Positions 25,293 through 33,861 of a stretch of 47,039 nt of DNA are shown here, piece by piece; the first letter of the stretch is position 1; the number at the start of each line of letters is the position of its first letter. Source of the stretch: a bacterium (GTDB lineage Bacteria; Patescibacteriota; Minisyncoccia; Minisyncoccales; DAOVPY01); the NCBI GenBank assembly GCA_030596105.1, contig JAUVKU010000002.1, positions 1 through 47,039 of the forward strand, written 5' to 3'. The notes under the pieces were generated by a model. That model saw nothing but the letters and a program-made list of their open reading frames with translations. It was not told the origin of the DNA and ran no database searches. The translations under genes and the position numbers were made by a program.

Positions 25293-27350
25293 TTATTTTC
25301 TTACTTGCCAGCTCGGTTCTTGCTCCAGAGCTTTAATAATTTTTTGTTGAATTTCATTTATTTCTTTTGTTGTAAGAGTTCTGTCTTTGGCCTGATATAT
25401 TATATGAAAAGCTAAATTCTTTTTGCCTTCTGGCAATTCCCCACCTTCATAAATATCAAACAAATCCACATCAACTACCAATTCTCCTCCGCCATTATTA
25501 ATCTTATTTAAAACATCCACTACTTTTGCTTTTGCTGGTAATAGAATAGCAATATCTCGGACAGCGGCTGGATAAACTGAAATTGGCCTATATGCTTGCT
25601 CCTCTGAACACTGAATTATTAGTTTCTCTAAATTAATATTAAACACGCATATTGTTTTTTTAATATTAATGTCCTGCAAAACCCTTAAAGAAATTTCTCC
25701 GATAAATCCAATTTTTTCACCATTAACCTTTAATTCTGCGCGTTTAAATGGATGCCATATATTTATATTAGATTCTTCTGTCATTGGCTTATATTCATCA
25801 TACCAAATATCGCTAATTCCCAACTTATTCAACAACAAATCAATTACACTTTTTATTTCATAAAATAATTCTTTGTCCGCATTCAACCCTTTAACAATTA
25901 CTCCCGCTAACATTGTTTTTTCTTGCTGTTTTTTAGAAAAAACTCTTCCTATTTCAAAAAAATTCAAACTATTACTCGTTTTCAAATTAGATTTAACATT
26001 TTTAAGTAAACCCGGAATTAAACTCGGTCTTAAATATTTTTGTTCAACGGTTACTGGATTTTCTATTTCTAAAAGTTCTTCCTTGCGATAACTAAAATTA
26101 CAAACATCTTTTTCGCTTAAAAAAGAATAATTATAAGTTTCAAAAAATCCAGCCTCTTTTAACACATCTTTTATATTCTTTTGCCAAAAAAATTCTATGT
26201 TTCTTTTTGAAGGCACCAAAGTTGAAATAGGTAAAATTGACCTAATATTTTCATATCCATATATCCTACCAATTTCCTCAATTAAATCTTCTGGAATAGA
26301 AATATCTCTCCTAAACGCGGGAACCTCCACTTCTATAATTCCCTGAGTTTTAAAACTTGTTTTAAAATCCAATTGCCTTAAAATCTTTATTATTTTTTTC
26401 TCTGAAATTCTTACCCCCAACAGCCTTTCCGCATAATCTAAGTTTAATTGAATTTTTTTAGAATAAACTTTTTTAGGATAAAAATCAACCACACCTAAGG
26501 CTATTTTGCCACCTGCGATTTCTTGAATTAAACTCGCTGCCCTATTTATCGCTACTTCAGTTAAATTCGGATCTAAATTATGTTCAAAACGCCAAGAAGC
26601 ATCTGTTTTTAAATTTAATAATTTTGAACATCTACGAATAACTTTAGCGTCAAAATTAGCTGATTCTAAAATTATTGTTTTAGTTTGTTTATCAATTTCC
26701 GCCTTTTTCCCACCCTTAATTCCAGCGATAGCCAATGGCTCTTTACTATCAGCTATAATTAAAATTTCTTTGTTTAAATCATATTTACCATCATCTAAAG
26801 TATATATTTTTTCTCCCTTTTTCGCTTTTCTAATAATTATTTTTTTAGAACCACCGCCGCCTTCAATTTTATCAAAATCAAAAACATGCATCGGCTGTCC
26901 AGTTTCTAACATTATATAATTAACAGCATCAACTATATTATTAATTGCTTGCAAGCCACATACTCTTAATTTTTCTTGAATATATTTTGGCGAAGGCTCA
27001 ACTTTAATTCCAGAAATAACTCTGGTGGTATATCGCTTACAAACATCTTTATCTTTAACATCTATCTTAATAAAATCTTTTGTTTTTGTATCTTTTATTT
27101 TCTTAATAATTGGAAGCGAATCCTTATAATCCAAACCCGTTATGGCTGATATTTCCCTAACAATGCCCAAATGAGAAAAACAATCCTGTCCGCGATTTGG
27201 CGTAATATCAATATCAAAAGACCAATCCTTGCCAATTTTTTGAATTTCTTCAACCTCAAAAGCATGCATTGTCAATAATTCGGCAAGTTTTTTGGGCTCA
27301 GGCAATTTCTTGCTAAAAAAAATTTGTAACCAATTATATGAAAATAACAT
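25293..27350 (-). CDS. pheT: phenylalanyl-tRNA synthetase subunit beta
   Basis: The beta subunit of PheRS. It starts MLFSYNWLQIFF, then jumps directly to DIDITPNRGQDCFSHLGIV, so the EMAP-II-like tRNA-binding domain (about 110 residues in the typical 790-residue protein) is missing. This explains the length of 685 residues. B3/B4 editing and B5 domains follow, and the C-terminal ferredoxin-fold anticodon-binding domain is intact (VYPAAVRDIAILL to the end). I chose the ATG at 27350 over the TTG at 27356 because MLFSYNWL is the family start. pheS is not adjacent in the window. gyrB follows after 1 base. Confidence 0.95.
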   Translation of the reverse strand: MLFSYNWLQIFFSKKLPEPKKLAELLTMHAFEVEEIQKIGKDWSFDIDITPNRGQDCFSHLGIVREISAITGLDYKDSLPIIKKIKDTKTKDFIKIDVKDKDVCKRYTTRVISGIKVEPSPKYIQEKLRVCGLQAINNIVDAVNYIMLETGQPMHVFDFDKIEGGGGSKKIIIRKAKKGEKIYTLDDGKYDLNKEILIIADSKEPLAIAGIKGGKKAEIDKQTKTIILESANFDAKVIRRCSKLLNLKTDASWRFEHNLDPNLTEVAINRAASLIQEIAGGKIALGVVDFYPKKVYSKKIQLNLDYAERLLGVRISEKKIIKILRQLDFKTSFKTQGIIEVEVPAFRRDISIPEDLIEEIGRIYGYENIRSILPISTLVPSKRNIEFFWQKNIKDVLKEAGFFETYNYSFLSEKDVCNFSYRKEELLEIENPVTVEQKYLRPSLIPGLLKNVKSNLKTSNSLNFFEIGRVFSKKQQEKTMLAGVIVKGLNADKELFYEIKSVIDLLLNKLGISDIWYDEYKPMTEESNINIWHPFKRAELKVNGEKIGFIGEISLRVLQDINIKKTICVFNINLEKLIIQCSEEQAYRPISVYPAAVRDIAILLPAKAKVVDVLNKINNGGGELVVDVDLFDIYEGGELPEGKKNLAFHIIYQAKDRTLTTKEINEIQQKIIKALEQEPSWQVRK

Positions 27351-27448
27351 AAGCAATCAATAATTCTTGATAATCTTTTAATCGTCTCGATCGTCTTAAT
27401 GGTCTTAAATTTAGACTTAACTTAATTAAAAGCGAAATTAAATGTAAA

Positions 27449-28288
27449 TTATTCTTTCAAAGTTAAACCGTAATCTCCAACGCTTTCTGCATAATGTTGA
27501 TAAATTTGAGCGGAATTCAACGCTTTGTCGTATATGCGAACATTATCTATAATACCATGAAAACCGCTCGTAGTGGAATCAGAGCCAAGAACTCCGACAC
27601 GAAGAGGGTGTGTTGGATTTAATATCCTATCATCCCCTATAACAACTGAATTTTCCTCAGCACCATTTTCATACATAACTAAATTTGTCCCATCAAATGT
27701 AAAAACTATATGTTGCCACTTATTAAATGCTGCGGTCGATCCAGTTACGCTTTCTACGCCAGAATCAGAATTTTTCCATATTTGACCTTGAAAATTACCC
27801 CCAAATATCCTTAAATCATAACCACCCGGTGCAGAAGCGCTAACTATATACATATCATCAGTCTTATACGGCTTAACCCAAGCTTCAATTGTAATATGAT
27901 CCATATTGGGAGCGGTTCCGAAACTCAAATAATCTCCTGTTCCATCAAATTCTAAAGCGAATTTTCCAGCTCCAATACTACTAACGCTATGGGGTGTAGT
28001 AGTAGTATATACAACATTCCCATTAAATACTCCATGATTATTAAAACCGGATCTATCACAAGCGTCTTCTCCACCAGGACAACCATTCTCAGTACCTTCA
28101 TCAAAATCCCAAATACCAACCGCATTAAATCCTAAAACATGATGTATTAAACTACTATATTCAAGCGTCTTGTTAATTCTCGCTCTTTCTCTTAATCCCT
28201 TCATACTAACTAAAACAAGACTGGCCAAAACTCCAATAATAGCGACAACGGCAAGTAGCTCTATAAGAGTAAAACCTTTTTTATTCAT
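27449..28288 (-). CDS. type IV pseudopilin-like protein with LamG domain
   Basis: A 279-residue protein with a perfect prepilin peptidase motif: MNKKG|FTLIELL with Glu at +5, followed by a hydrophobic helix (AVVAIIGVLASLVLVSM). The remainder is a LamG/concanavalin-like beta sandwich: DRSGFNNHGVFNG, FDGTGDYLSFG, ITIEAWVKPY, WQHIVFTFDGTNLVMYENG, IDNVRIYDKALNSAQI. Proteins of this design are exported by type IV pilus-like machinery and display a carbohydrate- or protein-binding domain. No pilus assembly genes are in the window. It is flanked by AT-rich non-coding DNA and appears to be its own unit. Confidence 0.9.
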   Translation of the reverse strand: MNKKGFTLIELLAVVAIIGVLASLVLVSMKGLRERARINKTLEYSSLIHHVLGFNAVGIWDFDEGTENGCPGGEDACDRSGFNNHGVFNGNVVYTTTTPHSVSSIGAGKFALEFDGTGDYLSFGTAPNMDHITIEAWVKPYKTDDMYIVSASAPGGYDLRIFGGNFQGQIWKNSDSGVESVTGSTAAFNKWQHIVFTFDGTNLVMYENGAEENSVVIGDDRILNPTHPLRVGVLGSDSTTSGFHGIIDNVRIYDKALNSAQIYQHYAESVGDYGLTLKE

Positions 28289-28482
28289 ATGTAATTACAA
28301 TTATTAATAAATTAAATTTTTATTTTATAATTTTATTTTAACTTAATTTCACCTAAGAAGCAAATACTATATTTTTAAAATAAACGCTTACTTTTAATGA
28401 TTTTCCTGATACACCTGCGCATATTCAGAACAACGCTTTTATTAAAAAAATAAGCAAATATCTATTACTATAGATCGTTGAT
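28289..28482. other. AT-rich intergenic region upstream of the pseudopilin
   Basis: No open frame of plausible composition is seen here. The sequence holds a run of A/T, an imperfect TATAAA-like box upstream of the pseudopilin and short inverted pieces. It continues into the palindromic repeat at 28483-28580. Confidence 0.5.
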
Positions 28483-28580
28483 TAATAGACCCGTTGCTTA
28501 ATAAGCAATTACTGCAATTTCCATATTTTGACTGAAAATCTGAAAATTTCGCAACATCGCTTAATAAACAGCAGGTCTAA
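28483..28580. repeat. long split palindrome, GACCYGTTGC family
   Basis: The left arm TTAATAGACCCGTTGCTTAA and the right arm CGCTTAATAAACAGCAGGTC mirror each other around about 50 bases of intervening sequence. The left arm is almost identical to the consensus half of the copy at 23281-23315. Its far end overlaps the last bases of murF. Confidence 0.55.
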
Positions 28581-29677
28581 TTTATTGCCCTTACTTCATC
28601 TACGATTTTTTTCATTCCGATTTCTGTCGCCCCCATAATTAAAATCAAATCTCCTTGCCTAATTTTCTCCTGTAATTTTTTTCCAGCATTTTCACTTCTA
28701 TCAAATTGAAAAATATTTTTTCTTGCAACACCATGTTTTTCAGCGTTTTGCGCAATAAATTTTGCCCTTAAGCCAACTGTAAAAAGTGTGTCAACAAAAG
28801 GAGCTATTTCTTTTCCAATTAATTCATGTGCTCCGATAGCATACTTTCCAACTTCTAAAAAATCGCCCAAAACAGCAATTTTTCTACCACTTGCATTTCC
28901 ATCAAATTCTTTTGGATTAATTTGTTTTAAAACTTCTATTGCTTCTGCCATTGAATAAGAACTTGCATCCCTACTATTATCTAAAATCCACGAATTTTTT
29001 ATTCCATTAATTAACTGCATTTGCCCAGGCAAACCTTGATAAGTTTTTAAAGCTTGTGAGATTTGAACTAAATTCAAGCCCAATGTTGTACCAACTGCGC
29101 TAGCTGCTAATGCGGCATAGATTTGTTTTTTACCAAAAATTTTTTCCAACCAAATAGGAACAATATTTCCTTTATAATTTATTTTAAAATTAACGCCCTG
29201 ATCCAATCTAAGATCATTAACGCTAAAATCGGCTTGTTTTTGAAAGCCAAATGTTTCATTGCGAAGACTTGTGCAATCATCTATTTCTCTTACTGTTTCA
29301 TCATCAAAATTTAAAACTAAACAGCTATTGTTAGATAATGTTTTTGCCAAATCAATAATCTCTTTTGCTTGTTTTTTTTCTCCAGCAAAAAAATTCCGAT
29401 TATGTGGAATTTCTCCAAGAGCTGTTATTGTCAAAATAAGCAAAGAAGATTTTTCGCTTAAAAATTTATAAACTTTTACCATTTCAAAATTCCACGACAA
29501 AATCAAAACCTCTGCCCCTAAAATATTTTTAAAACTTATGTTGGAAGCCATTTTAACTTTAAAATAAGGACTTAAAACACTATGAATAGCTTTCGCAGTG
29601 GCTTCTTTGTTATTACCCGCAACAATAACAATCTTAGGGCTAAATAATGAAAAAATAAATTTAGATAAAATATTCAT
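28577..29677 (-). CDS. divergent MurF-like Mur ligase, N-terminal domain missing
   Basis: A 366-residue Mur ligase family member in the position of murF in the division cluster, after ftsI. MurF joins D-Ala-D-Ala to UDP-MurNAc-tripeptide. Recognisable parts are the Mur ligase central fold and the C-terminal domain (LPGQMQLI, KIAVLGDFLEVGKYAIGAHELIG, IMGATEIGMKKIVDEV). The usual N-terminal UDP-binding domain is absent: the protein begins at the ATP-binding strand. The P-loop reads AGNNKEATAK instead of a GxxGK(T/S) consensus, so ATP binding may be lost or altered. The region normally DDSYNANP reads DNSRDASS. It could be an inactive paralogue or a fast-evolving MurF. The family is confident; activity is doubtful. 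Confidence 0.75.
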   Translation of the reverse strand: MNILSKFIFSLFSPKIVIVAGNNKEATAKAIHSVLSPYFKVKMASNISFKNILGAEVLILSWNFEMVKVYKFLSEKSSLLILTITALGEIPHNRNFFAGEKKQAKEIIDLAKTLSNNSCLVLNFDDETVREIDDCTSLRNETFGFQKQADFSVNDLRLDQGVNFKINYKGNIVPIWLEKIFGKKQIYAALAASAVGTTLGLNLVQISQALKTYQGLPGQMQLINGIKNSWILDNSRDASSYSMAEAIEVLKQINPKEFDGNASGRKIAVLGDFLEVGKYAIGAHELIGKEIAPFVDTLFTVGLRAKFIAQNAEKHGVARKNIFQFDRSENAGKKLQEKIRQGDLILIMGATEIGMKKIVDEVRAIN

Positions 29678-29703
29678 AATAATGTCATAATATTAAATAA
29701 TTA

Positions 29704-31425
29704 TTAATAATCTGGTTGAATATGATAACGACCAAGAATATATTCTGCTAATTTTTGAAAAATCGGCATAGCTGAATATTCGGCTGTTTTTGTTTTTGGA
29801 TTGCTCAACTTAACTAAAATCAAAAATTGCGAATTAAACGCTGGAGCAAATCCAATAAACGATTGTATTGTTTCTTCAGAATAACCTGCTTTAACTATTC
29901 CAGATTCAATAGCAGACCAAGCAACTTGAGCCGTACCCGTCTTCCCAGCAACAAGATATCCTGGAACTTTTGCTTTTTTACCAAAGCCATTTTCTACTAC
30001 ACTAACCAACATAGCTGTTAATTGTGAAGCGGTTTTAGAAGAGATTACATTTTCTGATATTGTTTCTGGTTGAGTTTCAATTATCTTGTCTTGTTGAATA
30101 ATTTTATCTACAACAAAGGGTTTAACCATTTTTCCACCATTAGCAATAGCGGAAAATGCCCTAATCAACTGAATCGGCGTCATTGCAATTCCTTGACCAA
30201 AAGAAGCGGTAGCAAAACTAATCTCATAACCCTTTCTAATCTCTCCATTTGAAGAAATAATTTCTCCGGGCAAATCAATACCTGTCTTTTCAAAAATTCC
30301 AAAACGCTTAATATAATCTAAAAAAATATTATGGCCTACTTGGCTTTCAACGAACACTGCACCTGTGTTTATAGACTTCTCCAAAACTTCTGTCATCGTT
30401 ATATCGCCCGGATATATCCTTTGCTCATAATTATAAATAGGCCACCTCCCAATATTCACCACACCAGGATCAATAAAAGTGCTTTGTGGCGTTAATTTCC
30501 CCTCATTAAGCGCAGGTGCCATGGTAATGGGCTTAAAAACCGAACCAGGCTCAAACACCTCTTGAGTGGCGCCGTTAAGAAATATTCTAAAATTATTACT
30601 CTCTTTAGAATATTCATTTGGATCAAAATTTGGAAAATTAGCCAAAGCAAGAATCCTGCCCGAATGAGGATTGGCAACTATGATTGTCCCGCCTTGAATA
30701 TCTAAATTATCACTTGCTTCTTTTAATAGTTTCTCAGCAAAATATTGGACATCGTAATCAATAGTTAAAATAATATCAGCTCCTTTTTTAATCTTATTTT
30801 TCTCTAAAAAAGAAAAAAACAAAGACCCTTGCGGACCTTTCTCTCCCTCCATTACGCCCTGCTTACCGCTCAAAACATCGTTCCACTGTTCTTCTAAACC
30901 ATATTGTCCGATATTATTCCCGCCTAAAAAACCAACGAGCTGTGAAGCAAAAAATTTCTGAGGATAATCACGACAAACCTCCTCTTCTAAATAAACTCCC
31001 GCCAAATCTGCTTTTTCTAAACTATCAATTTCTTGTTCGGTTAGCTTGCTCTTTAATCGTTCAAATAAATTATCTTTTTCTGTCTTTTCTAAAAGATATT
31101 CCTTGTCTAAATCAAGAATTTGACTAAGAGCTTCGGCTGTTTCTACTTTTTTATCAATTTTTCTTGGAGAAATATAAACATATTTTTTTTTAACATTTAT
31201 GGCCAATGCTTCTCCATTTTTAAAGAAAATTTCGCCTCTATCTCCCTTAACTTCAATAAAAAATTTTTGCTGTCCGTGAGCCAAAGCTCCATAATAATCA
31301 TGCCTAATAATTTGAAGAAAAAATAAACGCCCAACAATCACCATTCCAATAAGCACAATTAAAAATAGAACCAGATTATGTCTGCTCCTAAAAATAGCTT
31401 TTATATTATTTATTATCTGTTCCAT
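29704..31425 (-). CDS. ftsI: penicillin-binding protein transpeptidase (FtsI/PBP2 type)
   Basis: A 573-residue class B penicillin-binding protein that cross-links septal peptidoglycan. There is one N-terminal membrane helix (LVLFLIVLIGMVIVGRLFFL, about 18-38), a dimerisation domain (RGEIFFKNGEALAINVKKK, QYGLEEQWNDVLSG), and a transpeptidase domain with SxxK in GSVFK (near 296), SxN in KSINTG (near 349) and KTG in AGKTGTAQ (near 492). All catalytic motifs are intact. Its position between ftsL-like and murF-like genes supports ftsI. A leader element related to that of dnaE precedes it (31443-31507). No C-terminal PASTA domain is present. Confidence 0.93.
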   Translation of the reverse strand: MEQIINNIKAIFRSRHNLVLFLIVLIGMVIVGRLFFLQIIRHDYYGALAHGQQKFFIEVKGDRGEIFFKNGEALAINVKKKYVYISPRKIDKKVETAEALSQILDLDKEYLLEKTEKDNLFERLKSKLTEQEIDSLEKADLAGVYLEEEVCRDYPQKFFASQLVGFLGGNNIGQYGLEEQWNDVLSGKQGVMEGEKGPQGSLFFSFLEKNKIKKGADIILTIDYDVQYFAEKLLKEASDNLDIQGGTIIVANPHSGRILALANFPNFDPNEYSKESNNFRIFLNGATQEVFEPGSVFKPITMAPALNEGKLTPQSTFIDPGVVNIGRWPIYNYEQRIYPGDITMTEVLEKSINTGAVFVESQVGHNIFLDYIKRFGIFEKTGIDLPGEIISSNGEIRKGYEISFATASFGQGIAMTPIQLIRAFSAIANGGKMVKPFVVDKIIQQDKIIETQPETISENVISSKTASQLTAMLVSVVENGFGKKAKVPGYLVAGKTGTAQVAWSAIESGIVKAGYSEETIQSFIGFAPAFNSQFLILVKLSNPKTKTAEYSAMPIFQKLAEYILGRYHIQPDY

Positions 31426-31442
31426 TGCTAATAAAAATACAA

Positions 31443-31507
31443 AACAATACCATCTCTACTGCAATAAATTTTAAAATCTCATTACTCGTATTAAAATCTG
31501 AACAGGC
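31443..31507 (-). promoter_or_regulatory. diverged leader element upstream of ftsI
   Basis: On the minus strand GAGATTTTAAAATTT is followed by TGCAGTAGAGATGGTATTGTT, closely matching the right-hand part of the dnaE element (AAAATCGCAGTAGAAATGATATTGTT). The left portion, CCTGTT then ACGAGTAATGAG, is a weaker match. The TATTGTT block ends 17 bases before the ftsI ATG, against 18 for dnaE and 16 for the gene at 37268. Confidence 0.55.
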
Positions 31508-31531
31508 AAAAACACATTATTCCATATTTTT

Positions 31532-31867
31532 TTATTTTATCACAACTTCCTCTAAAATCCGAATGTACTGAACCCTCCCCTGTTTTTCAAAATTTAAATT
31601 TTGAACTAAACTTTTAATATTTCCTAAAGAGCTGACTTGCATAAAATTAATTTCTAAGTTTTGATTTTCATTCAAAAGCTCATTAATCCGCGCTTCATAA
31701 TTCTCAATCAGATAAGCACTCTCAGTCATTTCGTTAACTTGCACAATATAAAAACTCAAAAACATAATAACAGAAAAAACACAAATTTTAACAAAGCTAA
31801 TTCTAAAAAACCCCAACGGAAATAATTTAGTTTGAAAAGTTGTATTGGTTAAACTATATGCAGTCAT
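31532..31867 (-). CDS. FtsL-like cell division protein
   Basis: A 111-residue bitopic protein in the ftsL position between rsmH and ftsI. It has a short N-terminal tail, a membrane helix at about residues 21-44 (FRISFVKICVFSVIMFLSFYIV) and a coiled-coil stretch at about 48-85 (ENYEARINELLNENQNLEIN), followed by the typical short conserved tail (IKSLVQNLNF). FtsL proteins recruit the septal synthase. Sequence identity in this family is always low, so the call rests on topology and position. The ATG at 31867 is 1 base after the rsmH stop, so the two genes are coupled. Confidence 0.75.
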   Translation of the reverse strand: MTAYSLTNTTFQTKLFPLGFFRISFVKICVFSVIMFLSFYIVQVNEMTESAYLIENYEARINELLNENQNLEINFMQVSSLGNIKSLVQNLNFEKQGRVQYIRILEEVVIK

Positions 31868-31868
31868 A

Positions 31869-32759
31869 TTATATTTTTATTGCAACCCTTAATTTAGCTG
31901 TCCTCGCGCGAGGATTTTCTTTTATTTCTTCAAAACTAGACTGAATTGGCTTTTTTGTTAAAATTTTAACTAAACCTTGTTTTGCTTTTTCTCTAAAAAG
32001 ATTTTTAACAATCCTGTCTTCTCCTGAATGAAAAGAAATCACTGCCACTCTCCCTCCTGATTCTAAAACATCTATCGCTTGCGGAAGAACAATTTTTAAA
32101 TTTTCTAATTCATTATTTACCGCAATTCTTATTGCTTGAAATGTTCGCGTTGCAAAATGAGATTTTCCAAATTTATATGTCTTTGGAAACGCCCTCCTAA
32201 TTACTTCTATTAATTCAAATGTTGTTTTAATTAGTTTTACTTTCCGTGTTTCCACTATCTTCATAGCTATTCTTTTTGAAAATCTTTCGTCTCCATATTC
32301 TTTTAAAATTCTTTCAATATCTTCCCCCTTCCAATTATTAATAACCTCTTCAGCTGTCACAAGCTGACCAGAACCTAATCGCATATCCAATGGCTCATCT
32401 TTCTGAAAAGTCAAACCTTTCCCCGATTCATCTATGTGCCAAGATGAATATCCTAAATCAAATAGAATACCATTTATTGATTTAAAATTATTTTCTTCAA
32501 CGATTTTTTTTAAATTTACAAAACAATCCCGTATTAAAATTATTCTATCCCCCAACTTATAATCTTTAATTCTGGGTTCAAGCCTTTCAATCATTTCAGC
32601 GCCCCAATCAATTCCTAAAATTTTTCCGTCTGGTTTTGTTTTTTCTAAAATCGCCAAACTATGACCTGCCTCTCCCAAAGTCGCATCAACAAAGTTTTCA
32701 TTTGGCTTTGGATCTAAATATTCTAAAACCTCTTTTTTAAGAACTGGAATATGTGCCAT
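31869..32759 (-). CDS. rsmH: 16S rRNA (cytosine1402-N4)-methyltransferase RsmH
   Basis: A SAM-dependent methyltransferase (also called MraW) of 296 residues. The start HIPVLKKEVLEYLDP, the SAM loop VDATLGEAGHS, the segment GILFDLGYSSWHID, and the tail HSGEDRIVKNLF are all typical. The frame can be extended to a TTG at 32774 inside mraZ, but TTGGAG lies eight bases before the ATG at 32759, which gives the family-standard N-terminus MAHIPVL. It follows mraZ by 4 bases and precedes the ftsL-like gene by 1 base, the classical division cluster order. Confidence 0.97.
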   Translation of the reverse strand: MAHIPVLKKEVLEYLDPKPNENFVDATLGEAGHSLAILEKTKPDGKILGIDWGAEMIERLEPRIKDYKLGDRIILIRDCFVNLKKIVEENNFKSINGILFDLGYSSWHIDESGKGLTFQKDEPLDMRLGSGQLVTAEEVINNWKGEDIERILKEYGDERFSKRIAMKIVETRKVKLIKTTFELIEVIRRAFPKTYKFGKSHFATRTFQAIRIAVNNELENLKIVLPQAIDVLESGGRVAVISFHSGEDRIVKNLFREKAKQGLVKILTKKPIQSSFEEIKENPRARTAKLRVAIKI

Positions 32760-32763
32760 ATAT

Positions 32764-33195
32764 TTAAACTCCAAGATCTCCCCATCGTTCAGCCATATCT
32801 TCTATCCCGCCTTCCATTTTCTTTTTATATTCTTTCCATTTTTTCTCATCCCAAATTTCAACTCTGTCATATACGCCTGCTACAACAACCTTTTTCTTTA
32901 AACCACCATATTCCTTTAAATAGTCAGGAATCAAAATCCTTCCCAAACTATCTATATTAACTTCCATTGCTCCGCCAAGCATCAATCTGGCAAATCCCCT
33001 TGCGTCTGATTTAGCAAAAGAAGGTTCTCCTAATTTTTCAGCCAATCCATTAAAATCTTTTTCAGGATAAAGAAAAAGACAATTGTCCAATCCTCTAGTA
33101 ACAAACGCCTTTTTACCCAAAAGCTTCCGAAAATTGTTCGGAAGACTTAATCGTTTTTTATCATCTATTGAATATGTGTATTCTCCTATAAACAT
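32764..33195 (-). CDS. mraZ: transcriptional regulator/division protein MraZ
   Basis: A 143-residue MraZ with two AbrB-like swapped-hairpin domains: IGEYTYSIDDKKRLSLPNNF at the start and AMEVNIDSLGRILIPDYLKEY in the second half. MraZ binds DNA upstream of its own operon and represses or modulates the division cluster in several bacteria. Three TGGxN-type repeats with 10-base spacing lie upstream (33247-33271), matching that known autoregulation. The ATG at 33195 has a very short leader after the predicted -10 box. It is the first gene of mraZ-rsmH-ftsL-ftsI-murF. Confidence 0.97.
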   Translation of the reverse strand: MFIGEYTYSIDDKKRLSLPNNFRKLLGKKAFVTRGLDNCLFLYPEKDFNGLAEKLGEPSFAKSDARGFARLMLGGAMEVNIDSLGRILIPDYLKEYGGLKKKVVVAGVYDRVEIWDEKKWKEYKKKMEGGIEDMAERWGDLGV

Positions 33196-33215
33196 ACAAA
33201 AACTGATTTTAAAAT

Positions 33216-33271
33216 ATTATAAGTTATCCCCAGAAGCTTGAGTTATCCCCACATTTTTCCACAGCTTCCCA
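33216..33271 (-). promoter_or_regulatory. mraZ promoter with MraZ-type operator repeats
   Basis: Reading the minus strand, TGGGA (33267-33271), TGGAA (33257-33261) and TGGGG (33247-33251) repeat with an exact 10-base period, and a fourth TGGGG lies at 33228-33232. MraZ is known to bind TGGGN repeats spaced in this way upstream of its own operon. A TATAAT -10 box follows at 33216-33221, about 20 bases before the mraZ ATG. No good -35 hexamer is visible, and the repeats cover that area. Confidence 0.7.
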
Positions 33272-33360
33272 CTACACTTACTTTATACTCCACTTCCAAA
33301 CCCCAGTCAACCCCGAGTTTTCCACAACCACAAAAAAGGACGAAAAACATAGGATAAAAT

Positions 33361-33381
33361 AAAAAAGGAGACAAGCTCCTT
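33361..33381 (-). terminator. terminator of the 147-residue protein gene
   Basis: AAGGAG-CTTGT-CTCCTT followed by TTTT on the minus strand is a classical hairpin, 26 bases past the stop codon at 33407. It separates that gene from the mraZ promoter. Confidence 0.85.
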
Positions 33382-33406
33382 ATAAATTTATTTTTATTTT
33401 GGTATC

Positions 33407-33850
33407 TTAGTGACTCCCCCACGCTTTTAAATTCACAAGCACAAGGTCTTCATGTCTAGGTCCTATGAGAACCAAATAAACATCTTCTGTGTCTTCTTGT
33501 CTATACCCGATTGTAATCGGACTATCTTCTGTAGACTCATCAAGGTCTTCCGCGAAATAATATGCTACATATTCAAGCGTATAATTAATTCCGCTGTCTG
33601 TCGTGGCTGTCACTGATCCAATTGTTATAATATCCCCTTCCTCTCTGGAATAGCTTCTCTGGAATTTTTCTGGAACACTATCAAGTTCAACCAATTCGGC
33701 TGATACTACGACCATACTAACTGTTACTGTTACTTTTCCTGTTTCACTTGTTTCATCTACTCCGCACTCAAAATACTTAACGCCACCTACCAGAACCAAA
33801 ATAATGACAATTAAACTCAATGCCCCTATTATCTTTTTCATTTTCATCAT
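33407..33850 (-). CDS. membrane-anchored extracytoplasmic protein of unknown function
   Basis: A 147-residue protein with one N-terminal membrane helix (IIGALSLIVIILVLVGGVKYF) and a beta-rich, acidic domain outside the membrane (TVTVSMVVVSAEL, NYTLEYVAYYFAE, VYLVLIGPRHEDLVLVNL). A Cys follows the helix (FECG), but it does not form a convincing lipobox. I do not recognise the family. Three in-frame ATGs (33850, 33847, 33841) are possible. The one at 33841 is favoured by GGAAG about 9 bases upstream, but the promoter so close by would also allow a nearly leaderless start. It has its own promoter and terminator, so it is monocistronic. Confidence 0.75.
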   Translation of the reverse strand: MMKMKKIIGALSLIVIILVLVGGVKYFECGVDETSETGKVTVTVSMVVVSAELVELDSVPEKFQRSYSREEGDIITIGSVTATTDSGINYTLEYVAYYFAEDLDESTEDSPITIGYRQEDTEDVYLVLIGPRHEDLVLVNLKAWGSH

Positions 33851-33861
33851 CTTCCGCTTAT

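Noticed and set aside
33221..33325. Cluster of TTATCCCC and TTTTCCACA sequences resembling DnaA boxes, possible origin
   Set aside because: None matches TTATCCACA well. The spacing fits MraZ repeats on the other strand, and there is no dnaA or dnaN nearby.
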